Shown one piece after another: positions 14,724 to 22,394 of a stretch of DNA of 27,489 nucleotides. The first letter of the stretch is position 1; each line of letters starts with the position of its first letter. The DNA is taken from the IMG/VR virus record IMGVR_UViG_3300020183_003769, positions 1-27,489 of that record; one strand, 5' to 3'. Origin of the DNA: a virus. Made by a program: the position numbers and the translations under genes. The notes beneath the pieces are model-generated. The model had not been told where the DNA came from. It ran no database searches and saw only the letters and a program-made list of their open reading frames with translations.

Positions 14724-15632
14724 TTAAGAAATTATCCGTTCAGGAGTACGGTTAGATCCTTCGGGACAAACACCAGGAACTGATAAACGATAATTGGCTG
14801 TGTATAGTCGTTAAATAAACCACGAAAGTGGGATAAAGTGAGTCAACTGTCAAATTGATTTGCGTCTTGATGGACTTAGGATCATTGAGGTCGAGTACAC
14901 AAGCGGGATACCATAAGATCTTTAGTACCGAGGCCAACGGTGTAGGGAAAGTGATCTTATGATTAGGTGATGTGGGTCATCTGATTGAGGGGGGAACCCC
15001 AATAGGAATAACCCGTAGGGATCATGTGAGAAGTAGAGTTATCCAAACCTACAATTACGTATTCCAGTATTAAAGGATACTTAAAACCGAAAGGTATGTT
15101 AGTGTACAAGTGGTGTTGTTACTAACCTTGACCGTTCTCTACCAAGGGTTCGATCTCGAAGTAGTCTTAAAATATGGAAATGGGGACATTTCAGAGGGTA
15201 GTTGGGTATTTCGTTGTCCAAAAGATAATGAATCTCGAGACGGACCACTACTTTCACAATCCACGACACAAAACATTTTTTACAATAAGGATGTAAAATC
15301 ATAAAAGTATAAATGGAAAAGTGTCCGTCAGGTTTGGTCGAAAGGTGACTACCTAGTAACGAGCTGTTCGTTGCACATAAAGACCCCAAGTCTGAGTGTA
15401 TTTTTACCAAAGACCTCTAATCTCGCAAGGATCAACTGGGAAGGCATTCTCGGAGAGAGTTAAGTAATAGGAGAGTAGATCAAACCTTAAAGAGTGGTTC
15501 ACTTAAATAACCGTCACTGAGAAATACCATTCAAAAGATGGTGGATACGAAGGGAAACAATAATCCTTCTAAAGGTTCTCAATAACAGGTGTAATCTCAA
15601 CCTTTTTTTAAATTTTACTGGAAAAATAACTT

Positions 15633-15659
15633 AGACAACAATTAGTTGTCTTTTTTTTT
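15633..15659 (+). terminator. Rho-independent terminator of the large RNA
   Basis: AGACAAC-AATTA-GTTGTCT (7 bp, 5-nt loop) followed by a run of T. A weaker GGTT...AACC plus T-run lies just before it (about 15575-15609). Confidence 0.9.
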
Positions 15660-15735
15660 ATATAGAAACTTGATTTTTTAAAAAAAAATTACTATATATT
15701 ATGTATAATAAACTAATAACTTAATTAAAAAAAAA

Positions 15736-15900
15736 ATGAAAAGATTATTCTTAATTTCCTTCGTGGTTTTCACGACAATTTCTCTAGTGACATCTTGTGG
15801 TGAAAACACATCAACTGGAAACGCGACTCAAGACGCAACGACTGAAGTTTCAGATAGTACAACTACATCAACTGTAAAAGATTCTGTTACCGTTAAGTAA
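15736..15900 (+). CDS. Small lipoprotein, 54 residues
   Basis: MKRLFLISFVVFTTISLVTS then C: a type II signal peptide with lipobox VTSC (Cys21). The mature peptide is short, polar and T/S/D-rich with no fold evident. An A-rich stretch precedes the start, as usual for Bacteroidota leaders. Flanked by terminators on both sides, so it is a single-gene unit. It may be displayed on the infected cell; role unknown. Confidence 0.7.
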   Translation: MKRLFLISFVVFTTISLVTSCGENTSTGNATQDATTEVSDSTTTSTVKDSVTVK

Positions 15901-15923
15901 TTTAGGTTTTACCTGGACCATGA

Positions 15924-15954
15924 AACCCCATTCTTAATAGAGTGGGGTTTTTTA
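15924..15954 (+). terminator. Strong terminator, possibly bidirectional
   Basis: AACCCCATTC/GAGTGGGGTT, 10 bp with one G-U pair, loop TTAATA, followed by T. The convergent HNH gene on the minus strand stops at 15952, and the hairpin also lies just beyond its stop codon. Confidence 0.85.
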
Positions 15955-16494
15955 TTGTATTGTTAATTTATTACGATGATTAAAAATCATTTCAATAAAG
16001 TTCAACATTTCTTGGTGGGTTAGATTATTTTTAGCCTGATTACAGGTAATACTTATAAATTGTAAATTTCCTTTAATATAACCTAAGTTACTATCTATTC
16101 GATCTAGGGATGCTGTGTTTAAATTGTTGCCACCTTCATTTGGGTGAAGTAATTTTACACCACTATAGGTACAAATACCTTTTTGTTTATCCCATAAATC
16201 AAGTAAATCCTGTAACGTTACGTCATAATCGTGTTTTCTTTTTTTTACCCTTCTAAAATGTTCTCTTAAACCGGTGTATTCGTCACGTTTAATACCTTGG
16301 TATGGGATTAAATATTTTATATTTTCTTTGGAGTATTTTTTTAAATGTTCGTGACTTGTATACCCACAACATTCTAAGGAACAATGGTTTTTTCTACCAA
16401 TCCTTTCATTTCTTTTTACCTCTGAAGAATCTTTATAAAATTCTTTATTACATTTTGGGTTACAACAAGTGACCAATTCTTTTTTTCTTCCCAT
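15952..16494 (-). CDS. HNH homing-type endonuclease
   Basis: 180 residues. An N-terminal zinc finger (CCNPKCNKEF...NHCSLECC, about 10-43) is followed by a basic linker (REHFRRVKKRKHDYDVTLQD) and an HNH domain: GICTYSGVKL, then ASLDRIDSNLGYIKGNLQFI and CNQAKNNL. The D-R-I-D and N residues are the metal-binding/catalytic part of this HNH type. It lies about 100 bases downstream of, and on the same strand as, a tmRNA that contains a small ORF-less group I intron, so it may be the intron's trans-acting mobility partner. Two 12-base direct repeats (CTCCACAAAAAA at 16519 and 16539) lie between them. Confidence 0.88.
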   Translation of the reverse strand: MGRKKELVTCCNPKCNKEFYKDSSEVKRNERIGRKNHCSLECCGYTSHEHLKKYSKENIKYLIPYQGIKRDEYTGLREHFRRVKKRKHDYDVTLQDLLDLWDKQKGICTYSGVKLLHPNEGGNNLNTASLDRIDSNLGYIKGNLQFISITCNQAKNNLTHQEMLNFIEMIFNHRNKLTIQ

Positions 16495-16518
16495 AATTTT
16501 TCATATAAAAATCGTCAC

Positions 16519-16550
16519 CTCCACAAAAAATCACCCGTCTCCACAAAAAA
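16519..16550. repeat. Short direct repeat upstream of the HNH gene
   Basis: CTCCACAAAAAA at 16519-16530 and 16539-16550, each preceded by TCAC. The CTCCAC part also resembles the tmRNA 3' end a few tens of bases away, so it may be left over from insertion or repair. Confidence 0.4.
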
Positions 16551-16552
16551 AT

Positions 16553-16588
16553 GTATAAAAAAAATCCCACTATAACTAAATAGTGGGA
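16553..16588 (-). terminator. Rho-independent terminator of the tmRNA
   Basis: On the minus strand TCCCACTAT-TTAGTT-ATAGTGGGA (9 bp) followed by a U-tract, starting 5 bases after the tmRNA CCA end. Confidence 0.88.
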
Positions 16589-16593
16589 CTAAA

Positions 16594-17202
16594 TGGTGGA
16601 GGTGGAGGGACTCGCAAAATTACTCAATAATTTTCATTATCGTTTGGACTATATCATCATCTCATTGAGATGTCGGACGCTCTTGCTGGTTATTAAGTAT
16701 GTCGCCATACTCCAGTAGTCTCTGCACCTTCTTACTCTGTAAGCTTGGCTCAGGATTGCCACCACCATTACGTGCTGAGGTTTCCCTGAGTTCATCCGAT
16801 TTTTAATCTATTGTCACCAATAGATGGGTCCGAAATTAAACCCTCGTCCATAATATCCTGTAAGGTAAGGACTACATGTTTAGGTTGGTATTTTCTAACA
16901 CCCCAAAATAGTTAATTTGTTCTTCATCATCGTAAATTAACAACCAATGAACGACTCGATTTCGGGTTCAGTCGTGATCCACCTTTGTAAAGACTTCTGT
17001 TGCTAGGTTATATGTCCACCGACCCCCCGTTTCCGTAAACTTCTTAAGCTACAGTAACTTCAGAACCTCTTAGTAAACCAAGAGTTTCCATTTTGTTTAG
17101 CACATTGCCAGTTGTTTTCTGAATCAGTTTTTAAGGAGATTAATTCAGTCCCCACATGCCCTTATTCTTCAGCCAATACCTGTCAAATCCATAAACACCC
17201 CC
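16594..17202 (-). ncRNA. ssrA: tmRNA gene, interrupted by a group I intron
   Basis: The minus-strand 5' end GGGGGUG (17202-17196) pairs over 7 bp (one G-U) with CACCUCC before the encoded ACCA (16597-16594). The 5' end continues UUUAUGGAUUUGACAGG, the tmRNA signature after the acceptor. The 3' half has CCUAAACAUGUAGUCC and GGAC before the T-stem, as in other tmRNAs. T-stem GAGGG/CCCUC; T-loop UUCGAGU is assembled only after removal of 224 bases. Mature length would be 385 nt, normal for tmRNA. Most plausible tag frame: 17109 down to 17044, 21 codons ending SEVTVA and UAA; other frames exist. Its host-like promoter and boxA lie at 17254-17209, its terminator at 16588-16553. tmRNA rescues stalled ribosomes and tags their products. 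Confidence 0.92.
16615..16838 (-). other. Group I intron in the tmRNA T-loop (224 nt, no ORF)
   Basis: P1: exon GGGUU pairs with intron GACCC, with the required U-G pair at the 5' splice site (U at 16839). P2: CUAUUG-GUGA-CAAUAG. P4/Q-like: CUCAGG with GCAAUCCUGAGCCAAGC, the classical group I core. R/P7: GGUGCAGAGACUACUGG with AUAUAGUCC (GACUA/UAGUC). P7 insert: CUGG/CCAG containing GUAUG-GCGA-CAUAC. P8: CAUCUC-AAU-GAGAUG. P9: AUAAU-GAAA-AUUAU. The last intron base is G (16615). The insertion lies between U55 and C56 of the T-loop. Splicing is needed for a functional tRNA-like domain. Confidence 0.92.
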
Positions 17203-17208
17203 ATATTA

Positions 17209-17254
17209 TCAAAGAACTATATACAAATATAGGTATATTCCTACATATATACAA
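17209..17254 (-). promoter_or_regulatory. Promoter and boxA-like element of the tmRNA
   Basis: On the minus strand TTTG (17255-17252), 20 bp, TATATTTG (17231-17224), then GTTCTTTGA (17217-17209), 6 bases before the tmRNA 5' end at 17202. Perfect fit to the -33/-7 spacing; the boxA-like core equals that of the other two stable-RNA units. Confidence 0.75.
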
Positions 17255-17314
17255 ATATAAATATATTTATCAGATATAACAAGTTAAAATTAGTAAAAAA
17301 TATTTTATTTTATA

Positions 17315-18724
17315 ATGGGAGAAAATTATAATCCATACGAAGATGACCTGGATGTTATTTATGAAGATGATGATGTTAAATTAATCGATGTAATGACAAA
17401 AAAGGGTCTCAGTTACCTATTACCAGATTTTAATACCCAGGATCTAACAGATGTGAGTACTGAGTTTGGTGTATTTAGTGAGGATATTTATTTTATTGTC
17501 GGTAAAGACCCGGAATCTGACATATTCATGTTTAAAGACTATGAAGACGGTACAAAAATATTAAATGTTACTGACGGATTTAAATCGTCAAAAGCTACCG
17601 ATGTGAGAGACATAATATCTAAGTACCCCCAACTAAAGGAAAACATTAACAAAATATTCAAAGGTGGTGAAACGTTTGAGTATTTAAAGTCGATTATGTC
17701 CGGTAAAAGGGTTCCACGGTGGAATGATGGGGTTGATCGATTAATTGGTGATGTTGATTATAATGAAGATAGACCTTCTTCTAGTATCGTGGAAATTAAA
17801 ATTGAGGATAGTGATGATTTTTTAGACGTATTTAATATCGATAATGAAGATAGGTATTACTATACAGACGCTAATAGTTATTACAGACATAGGGACGTTG
17901 ATAGATACTGGTATGACGAACAGTGGGAGGACGGTAGTTTTATTAACGGTACATTAAATGATGAAAATAAAGAAAAATTCAATGAGATAATCTCACTAGT
18001 ATCACCAAAATCAATTAATTTGGATATACGTCAAAAAGTTAAAGTATTTGATCAATTTTTTGGTAAGTATTCAGATGATTTTATTTATGACTACGCGTCA
18101 GATTATCAGGACTGTGTTGACGATAAAGTTAGAGATTCCATTAATTCTGAGTTTGATAATCCATTTATAAAATTTGGGATTAAGGAAGTAAATCACTCTT
18201 ACAAATATGAAGTTAATATTTCTGTGTTATTAACCTGGTTTAAACAATTAAATGTTATTAGTGGGTCAATAAAGGATCTATTAACAAAATTAATCCATAA
18301 GTTCGATAAAAATAATAGGGGTAACTGGTCGGAATTAGAGTTCAGTATCGGGTGTGATGATTTTGATTATGAAAAGTTAAATGATCGAATTTCAGACGTA
18401 TTTGATAATATTCTTGATGAGATTCAAGAATCTGAAGAGTTTAATTTTGGAAATTTTGAGGAGTATACAAATTATTTGGATTATATTCAAAAATTAGGTG
18501 GATTTGGTACTGTGTTAAGTATACCAAAAAATGAAAATAAAAAATTTGTAATTCAGGATCTTGATCGGTCAAATAATAAAGCTACCGTAGCTATTGACAC
18601 CGGGGATAGGGATCCGGAATATCGTAAATTAACAATGGACGAATTAAATTCATTTTTGTATAATTATGAATTATTTAATGAGGGTAAATTAAAATTATGG
18701 AAAATAATGAAAGAAATTTATTAA
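17315..18724 (+). CDS. Large acidic protein of unknown function
   Basis: 469 residues, strongly acidic and aromatic (for example YEDDLDVIYEDDDVKLIDV at the start and DRYYYTDANSYYRHRDVDRYWYDEQW near residue 190, split here after YYRHR). No catalytic motif recognised; no signal peptide. A TATTTAT box lies at 17264, 45 bp upstream, with a 5-bp repeat around it. The end overlaps the next gene by 28 bases, so the pair is coupled. Acidic proteins of this sort in phages can mimic DNA or bind basic host proteins, but nothing here proves that. Confidence 0.8.
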   Translation: MGENYNPYEDDLDVIYEDDDVKLIDVMTKKGLSYLLPDFNTQDLTDVSTEFGVFSEDIYFIVGKDPESDIFMFKDYEDGTKILNVTDGFKSSKATDVRDIISKYPQLKENINKIFKGGETFEYLKSIMSGKRVPRWNDGVDRLIGDVDYNEDRPSSSIVEIKIEDSDDFLDVFNIDNEDRYYYTDANSYYRHRDVDRYWYDEQWEDGSFINGTLNDENKEKFNEIISLVSPKSINLDIRQKVKVFDQFFGKYSDDFIYDYASDYQDCVDDKVRDSINSEFDNPFIKFGIKEVNHSYKYEVNISVLLTWFKQLNVISGSIKDLLTKLIHKFDKNNRGNWSELEFSIGCDDFDYEKLNDRISDVFDNILDEIQESEEFNFGNFEEYTNYLDYIQKLGGFGTVLSIPKNENKKFVIQDLDRSNNKATVAIDTGDRDPEYRKLTMDELNSFLYNYELFNEGKLKLWKIMKEIY

Positions 18725-19416
18725 ACGGTTTATTCATATTTTGTCGTTCACTGGGGGATGTGTCAACTTTTACAATCTTATTTGATGGTTTACAGATACG
18801 TGAGGATGACATTGAGAGGTATGTCTATGGTCTGAATGAAAAAGGACAAAGACTTAAAAATAAAAGTCTTAAATTGCCAGGTAACCTTACACAATTTTTG
18901 GTTGATATAAGTTTAATGACAAATAAAGAAAGGTTTAAGTATATTGAAGGTGAACCAAAAAGTGCGTTAGGGAGTGACGATTTTGAAAATTACTCATATA
19001 ATGAAGTTGTATTTTTTATTCACCCAAAAGAAAAAAAATTAGAGTTAAGAACAAAAGCTTCATATAATAATGGTGATAGATATGTTAAGGAATTTAGAAC
19101 ACCTTTTGATTTTTTGGAGGTATTGGTTGAAAACGACTCGGAATATTTTAGATTAAATTTCTGGGGTCGTGAGGATGATTATGAATTTGACTTTAGTTAT
19201 GTTAAAGGTGATAATATTGTTCCGGGTGATGTTAGGTCGATTGGTCAAACTAGGTTTTTTGATCTTGTAACTAAATATTTTACCAGGAATTGGTATTTAG
19301 GTGATGGTTCTGTTGGTATGTTTACGGTAAAACGTAATACAACCACAATAGATGTAGAAATGTATGATTATTACGTTACCTGGTCTGGGTTTAAAAAAAC
19401 ATACGTATTAAATTAA
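18697..19416 (+). CDS. Acidic protein of unknown function, overlaps its neighbour
   Basis: 239 residues starting MENNERNLLNGLFIFCRSLG, frame +1 relative to the upstream gene over a 28-base overlap. The composition (D/E, Y, F) resembles the upstream protein, and segments such as KKLELRTKASYNNGDRYVKE and TTTIDVEMYDYYVTWSGF suggest beta structure. The two may be related or form a complex. No family recognised. A host-like promoter starts right after the stop. Confidence 0.75.
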   Translation: MENNERNLLNGLFIFCRSLGDVSTFTILFDGLQIREDDIERYVYGLNEKGQRLKNKSLKLPGNLTQFLVDISLMTNKERFKYIEGEPKSALGSDDFENYSYNEVVFFIHPKEKKLELRTKASYNNGDRYVKEFRTPFDFLEVLVENDSEYFRLNFWGREDDYEFDFSYVKGDNIVPGDVRSIGQTRFFDLVTKYFTRNWYLGDGSVGMFTVKRNTTTIDVEMYDYYVTWSGFKKTYVLN

Positions 19417-19417
19417 T

Positions 19418-19448
19418 TTGGTAATTAAATATAAAACCCATATATTTG
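19418..19448 (+). promoter_or_regulatory. Bacteroidota-type promoter
   Basis: TTG at 19418-19420 and TATATTTG at 19441-19448, 20 bp apart, only 4 bp before the ATG at 19453. Transcription would start at or after the annotated start codon unless the message is almost leaderless. Confidence 0.65.
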
Positions 19449-19452
19449 TTGT

Positions 19453-20235
19453 ATGGAAAGAAATTATCAGTTATTGAAAGACGTTCTATCGGTACCAACA
19501 AAAACGTACCAGGAAGAAAAAATGGTTAAATTTATTTGTGATTGGTTGACAGAAAACAAAATACCATTTTACGTGGATGAGTTTCACAATATTTACGCTA
19601 CCAAAAAAACTGATGAGGTTAGTTTTTTTCCGTGTGTAATATCCCACACGGATACCGTTCACAATATTGAACCTATAAACGTTGTTGAAGAGATGTTACC
19701 GGACGCACAGGGTAATGTTAAATTATCACTGAAAGCGTATAACGATGATGGAAACCCAACCGGTATTGGTGGTGACGATAAATGTGGTGTTTACGCTTGT
19801 CTTGAGTTACTAAAAGAACTACCTAATTTAAAAGCGGCTTTTTTTGTATCTGAAGAGACCGGGTGTAAGGGATCTTTTAAAGCTGACCCGACCTTTTTTG
19901 AAAATGTAGGATACTCAATTCAGTTTGACGCTCCGGAAAACAATATGATTTCAGAGTTTTTGATGAATATTAGTATGTTTGACCGTGAAAGTAAATTTTT
20001 TGAGGTTGGCGGTAGATTAATTACCGAACATTTCCCATCGGACACCAAATATCACAGACATCCATATACCGACATATATCCGATTAGAACGATGTTCGGT
20101 ATTCAGTGTTTCAATATATCAATCGGGTATTATAACTATCACACAAGGAACGAATACGTGGTTGTGGAGGATACGTATAATGGTATTAAGGTTGGCCAGT
20201 TAATGATAGATGAACTTGGTTACGAAAAGTACTAA
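19453..20235 (+). CDS. M20/M28-type zinc peptidase, compact
   Basis: 260 residues. The co-catalytic zinc pattern is visible in order: SHTDTVH (His and Asp), GIGGDDKCGVYACLELL (bridging Asp), FVSEETGCKGS (the Glu pair), QFDAPENN (Asp), and a late His in YYNYHTRNEY. It is shorter than ordinary M20 enzymes, consistent with loss of the lid/dimerisation domain, and resembles peptidase T or aminopeptidase-like proteins. It would release amino acids from peptides or hydrolyse an amide; the substrate in infection is unknown. Single gene with its own promoter and a following hairpin. Confidence 0.85.
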   Translation: MERNYQLLKDVLSVPTKTYQEEKMVKFICDWLTENKIPFYVDEFHNIYATKKTDEVSFFPCVISHTDTVHNIEPINVVEEMLPDAQGNVKLSLKAYNDDGNPTGIGGDDKCGVYACLELLKELPNLKAAFFVSEETGCKGSFKADPTFFENVGYSIQFDAPENNMISEFLMNISMFDRESKFFEVGGRLITEHFPSDTKYHRHPYTDIYPIRTMFGIQCFNISIGYYNYHTRNEYVVVEDTYNGIKVGQLMIDELGYEKY

Positions 20236-20237
20236 AT

Positions 20238-20267
20238 AAAAAAGGAGGGTTATTAATCCTTCTTTTT
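20238..20267. terminator. Short hairpin between convergent genes
   Basis: AAGGA (20242-20246) and TCCTT (20257-20261) with A-run before and T-run after, so it could terminate both strands. The stem is only 5 bp, and it overlaps the last codons of the Clp gene. Confidence 0.45.
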
Positions 20268-22310
20268 CTTTCTACCACGTTTTTTTGGTTCGGGTTTTAG
20301 TCTCTCTTCTAAATCGATAACCAATTCATCCTTTTCTTTTTTAACAAATAACATGTATTCTTTATTCTCAACAACATCACCAGTCAGTATCTTTTCGGAT
20401 ATTAAATCCTCAATTTTGTCCTGAATAGCTCGTTTAATTGGTCTAGCACCAAATTGTTCGTCAAATCCAACTTCAGATATTTTATCAGTTACGGAGTTTT
20501 CATAGGTGAAATTGTATTTCATGGATTGTAGTCTTTCAATCAACTTGTCAATTTCTAATTTAACAATCTTATCAACGTGATCCTTCTTAAGTGAGTTGAA
20601 TATTATCGCGTCATCAATCCTATTTAAAAATTCAGGTGCAAAAAACTTACCCAACTCCTTTTTTAACACATCACGTTTATGTTCTTCCTGAATTGTCTCA
20701 CTAATATTACTTTTAAACCCAACACCTGTACCAAAATCCTGTAATTTTTTAACACCAATATTCGATGTCATAATAATTAAACAGTTTTTGAAGTTAATCT
20801 TCCGACCCAAGCTATCGGTTATGTGACCGTCATCTAACATTTGTAATAGTGTTGAGAATATATCCTTATTAGCTTTCTCAATCTCGTCAAACAATATAAC
20901 CGAATACGGTTTGTTTTTAACCTGTTCTGTTAACTGACCTCCCTCCTCGTGTCCAACATATCCTGGTGGTGATCCAATCAATCTTGATATAGTGTGTTTT
21001 TCTTGGTATTCGGACATGTCAACACGAATTAAACTATCTTCACTACCAAATATTTCTTTAGCTAATTGTTTAGCTAAAAATGTTTTACCAACACCGGTTG
21101 ACCCTAAAAATATGAATGACCCAATTGGTCTATTGGGGTCTTTAATCCCAATACGGTTTCTACGAATCGATTTTGATATTTTAGAGACGGCTTCTTCCTG
21201 ACCAATAACCTTTAAGTTTAATGATGATTCCAAACTAACCAATGAATTTTTTTCATCAACATTTAATTTATTTACAGGAATTTTAGTCATATTAGACACA
21301 ACCTCATAGATCAAATCTTCCGGGATACCCCTTTTACTACTTAATAACCCAAGTTCAAATTTTTTCTTCTCATCCTCAAGTTTAAGTACCACACTTCTTT
21401 CACGATCCCTAAGTTCAGCTGCTTGTTCATAATTTTGTTTTTTTATAACATCAACCTTTTCCTTTTTAATATCCTGAGCTTCCTGTTTTAATTTCTCAAT
21501 CACTTCAGGTAGTTTAATGTCTATCTGCATTCTAGAACCAACCTCATCCAGAATATCAAACGCTTTGTCTGGAAATTCACGATCGGTAATATATCTGTCA
21601 GCTAACTCGACACACAACCAAAGAGACTCGTCTGAGTAGTGTACTTTATGATGTTCCTCGTATTTAGATTTACTTCTTTTTAGAATCTCAAATGTTTCAT
21701 CTTTACTTGATGGGTCTACTATAACCTTTTGAAATCTTCGTTCCAAAGCCCCATCTTTCTCGAAATGTTTTCTATATTCATCAAGAGTTGTGGCCCCAAT
21801 ACATTGAATTTCCCCCCTTGATAACGCTGGTTTAAATATATTCGAAGCATCCAACGACCCAGAACTGTTACCAGCACCAACCATTGTGTGGATTTCATCG
21901 ATAAATAAGATAATATTATTTGTATTTTGTAATTCATCAATAATTACTTTCATTCTTTCTTCGAATTGACCACGGTACTTGGTACCAGCTACAATCGAAT
22001 TAATATCTAACGAAACAATCCTTTTATCCATTAGGTTTTTTGGACATTCCCCGTTGTGAATCATCATCGCCAAACCCTCAACGATAGCTGTTTTTCCAGC
22101 TCCCGGTTCCCCAATTATAATTGGGTTATTTTTTTTTCTTCGTGATAGGATCTGAGCTATTCTAAATATCTCACTCTGTCTACCAATAACGGGATCTAAT
22201 TTACCTTGTTCAGCTAATTTTATTAAATCTTTACTGAAGTTATCTAGAACGGGAGTCCCACTTTCGGACTTTTTCTTGTTCTTGTCACCATCATCAACAT
22301 ATTCAATCAT
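20253..22310 (-). CDS. clpC: ClpC-like AAA+ unfoldase lacking the N-domain
   Basis: 685 residues from the ATG at 22310 (an upstream in-frame ATG at 22373 would add an implausible hydrophobic stretch). It begins directly with TPVLDNFSKDLIKLAEQGKLD, so the usual 140-residue Clp N-domain is absent. AAA1: GEPGAGKT (67-74), ILFIDEIHTMVGAG. A middle region with a UVR-like EQAAELRDRERSV points to ClpC rather than ClpB. AAA2: LGSTGVGKT, VILFDEIEKA, FLNRIDD. A GVGF loop after TSNIGVKKLQDFGT matches the ClpP-docking loop of ClpC, so it may feed host ClpP. The C-terminus is a basic PKKRGRKKKKD tail. Sequence details resemble Bacteroidota ClpC, which suggests host origin. Confidence 0.93.
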   Translation of the reverse strand: MIEYVDDGDKNKKKSESGTPVLDNFSKDLIKLAEQGKLDPVIGRQSEIFRIAQILSRRKKNNPIIIGEPGAGKTAIVEGLAMMIHNGECPKNLMDKRIVSLDINSIVAGTKYRGQFEERMKVIIDELQNTNNIILFIDEIHTMVGAGNSSGSLDASNIFKPALSRGEIQCIGATTLDEYRKHFEKDGALERRFQKVIVDPSSKDETFEILKRSKSKYEEHHKVHYSDESLWLCVELADRYITDREFPDKAFDILDEVGSRMQIDIKLPEVIEKLKQEAQDIKKEKVDVIKKQNYEQAAELRDRERSVVLKLEDEKKKFELGLLSSKRGIPEDLIYEVVSNMTKIPVNKLNVDEKNSLVSLESSLNLKVIGQEEAVSKISKSIRRNRIGIKDPNRPIGSFIFLGSTGVGKTFLAKQLAKEIFGSEDSLIRVDMSEYQEKHTISRLIGSPPGYVGHEEGGQLTEQVKNKPYSVILFDEIEKANKDIFSTLLQMLDDGHITDSLGRKINFKNCLIIMTSNIGVKKLQDFGTGVGFKSNISETIQEEHKRDVLKKELGKFFAPEFLNRIDDAIIFNSLKKDHVDKIVKLEIDKLIERLQSMKYNFTYENSVTDKISEVGFDEQFGARPIKRAIQDKIEDLISEKILTGDVVENKEYMLFVKKEKDELVIDLEERLKPEPKKRGRKKKKD

Positions 22311-22394
22311 AATATTATTTTTTATAAATTTAAGAAACAAAAGACTAAAAGTACATATTGTTTTTATTAACATATTTATTTAAAAAGTTATAAT

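Larger units (their letters stand above)
14692..15659 (+). ncRNA. Large structured non-coding RNA (about 970 nt)
   Basis: A self-contained unit: host-like promoter, 5' hairpin TTCGGA-AATG-TCCGAA (14694-14709), boxA-like element (14712-14723), then about 900 bases with dense stems, ending in a terminator (15633-15659). Examples: TCC-TTCG-GGA near 14757; CCAC-GAAA-GTGG (14820-14831); a 9-bp stem CATAAGATC/GATCTTATG (14912-14920/14953-14961) enclosing ACCG/CGGT; GGGG-GGAA-CCCC (14989-15000) within ATTG/CAAT and GGGT/ACCC; ACC-GAAA-GGT (15086-15095). GNRA and UUCG loops dominate. GC content is visibly higher than in neighbouring genes. No conserved protein. Size, phage context and nearness to tRNAs recall GOLLD and ROOL RNAs, but membership is unproved. 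Confidence 0.8.

Noticed and set aside
15099-15410. Overlapping open frames on both strands (15099-15410 minus, 15110-15304 plus)
   Set aside because: They lie inside the large structured RNA, have no protein-like motifs, and owe their openness to the higher GC content there.
14692-15659. Large RNA as an rRNA fragment or RNase P RNA
   Set aside because: None of the universally conserved rRNA or RNase P sequence blocks is visible.
22310-22373. Upstream ATG for the Clp gene
   Set aside because: The added 21 residues are hydrophobic and unlike Clp proteins, whereas the start at 22310 is followed by the usual Clp linker sequence.
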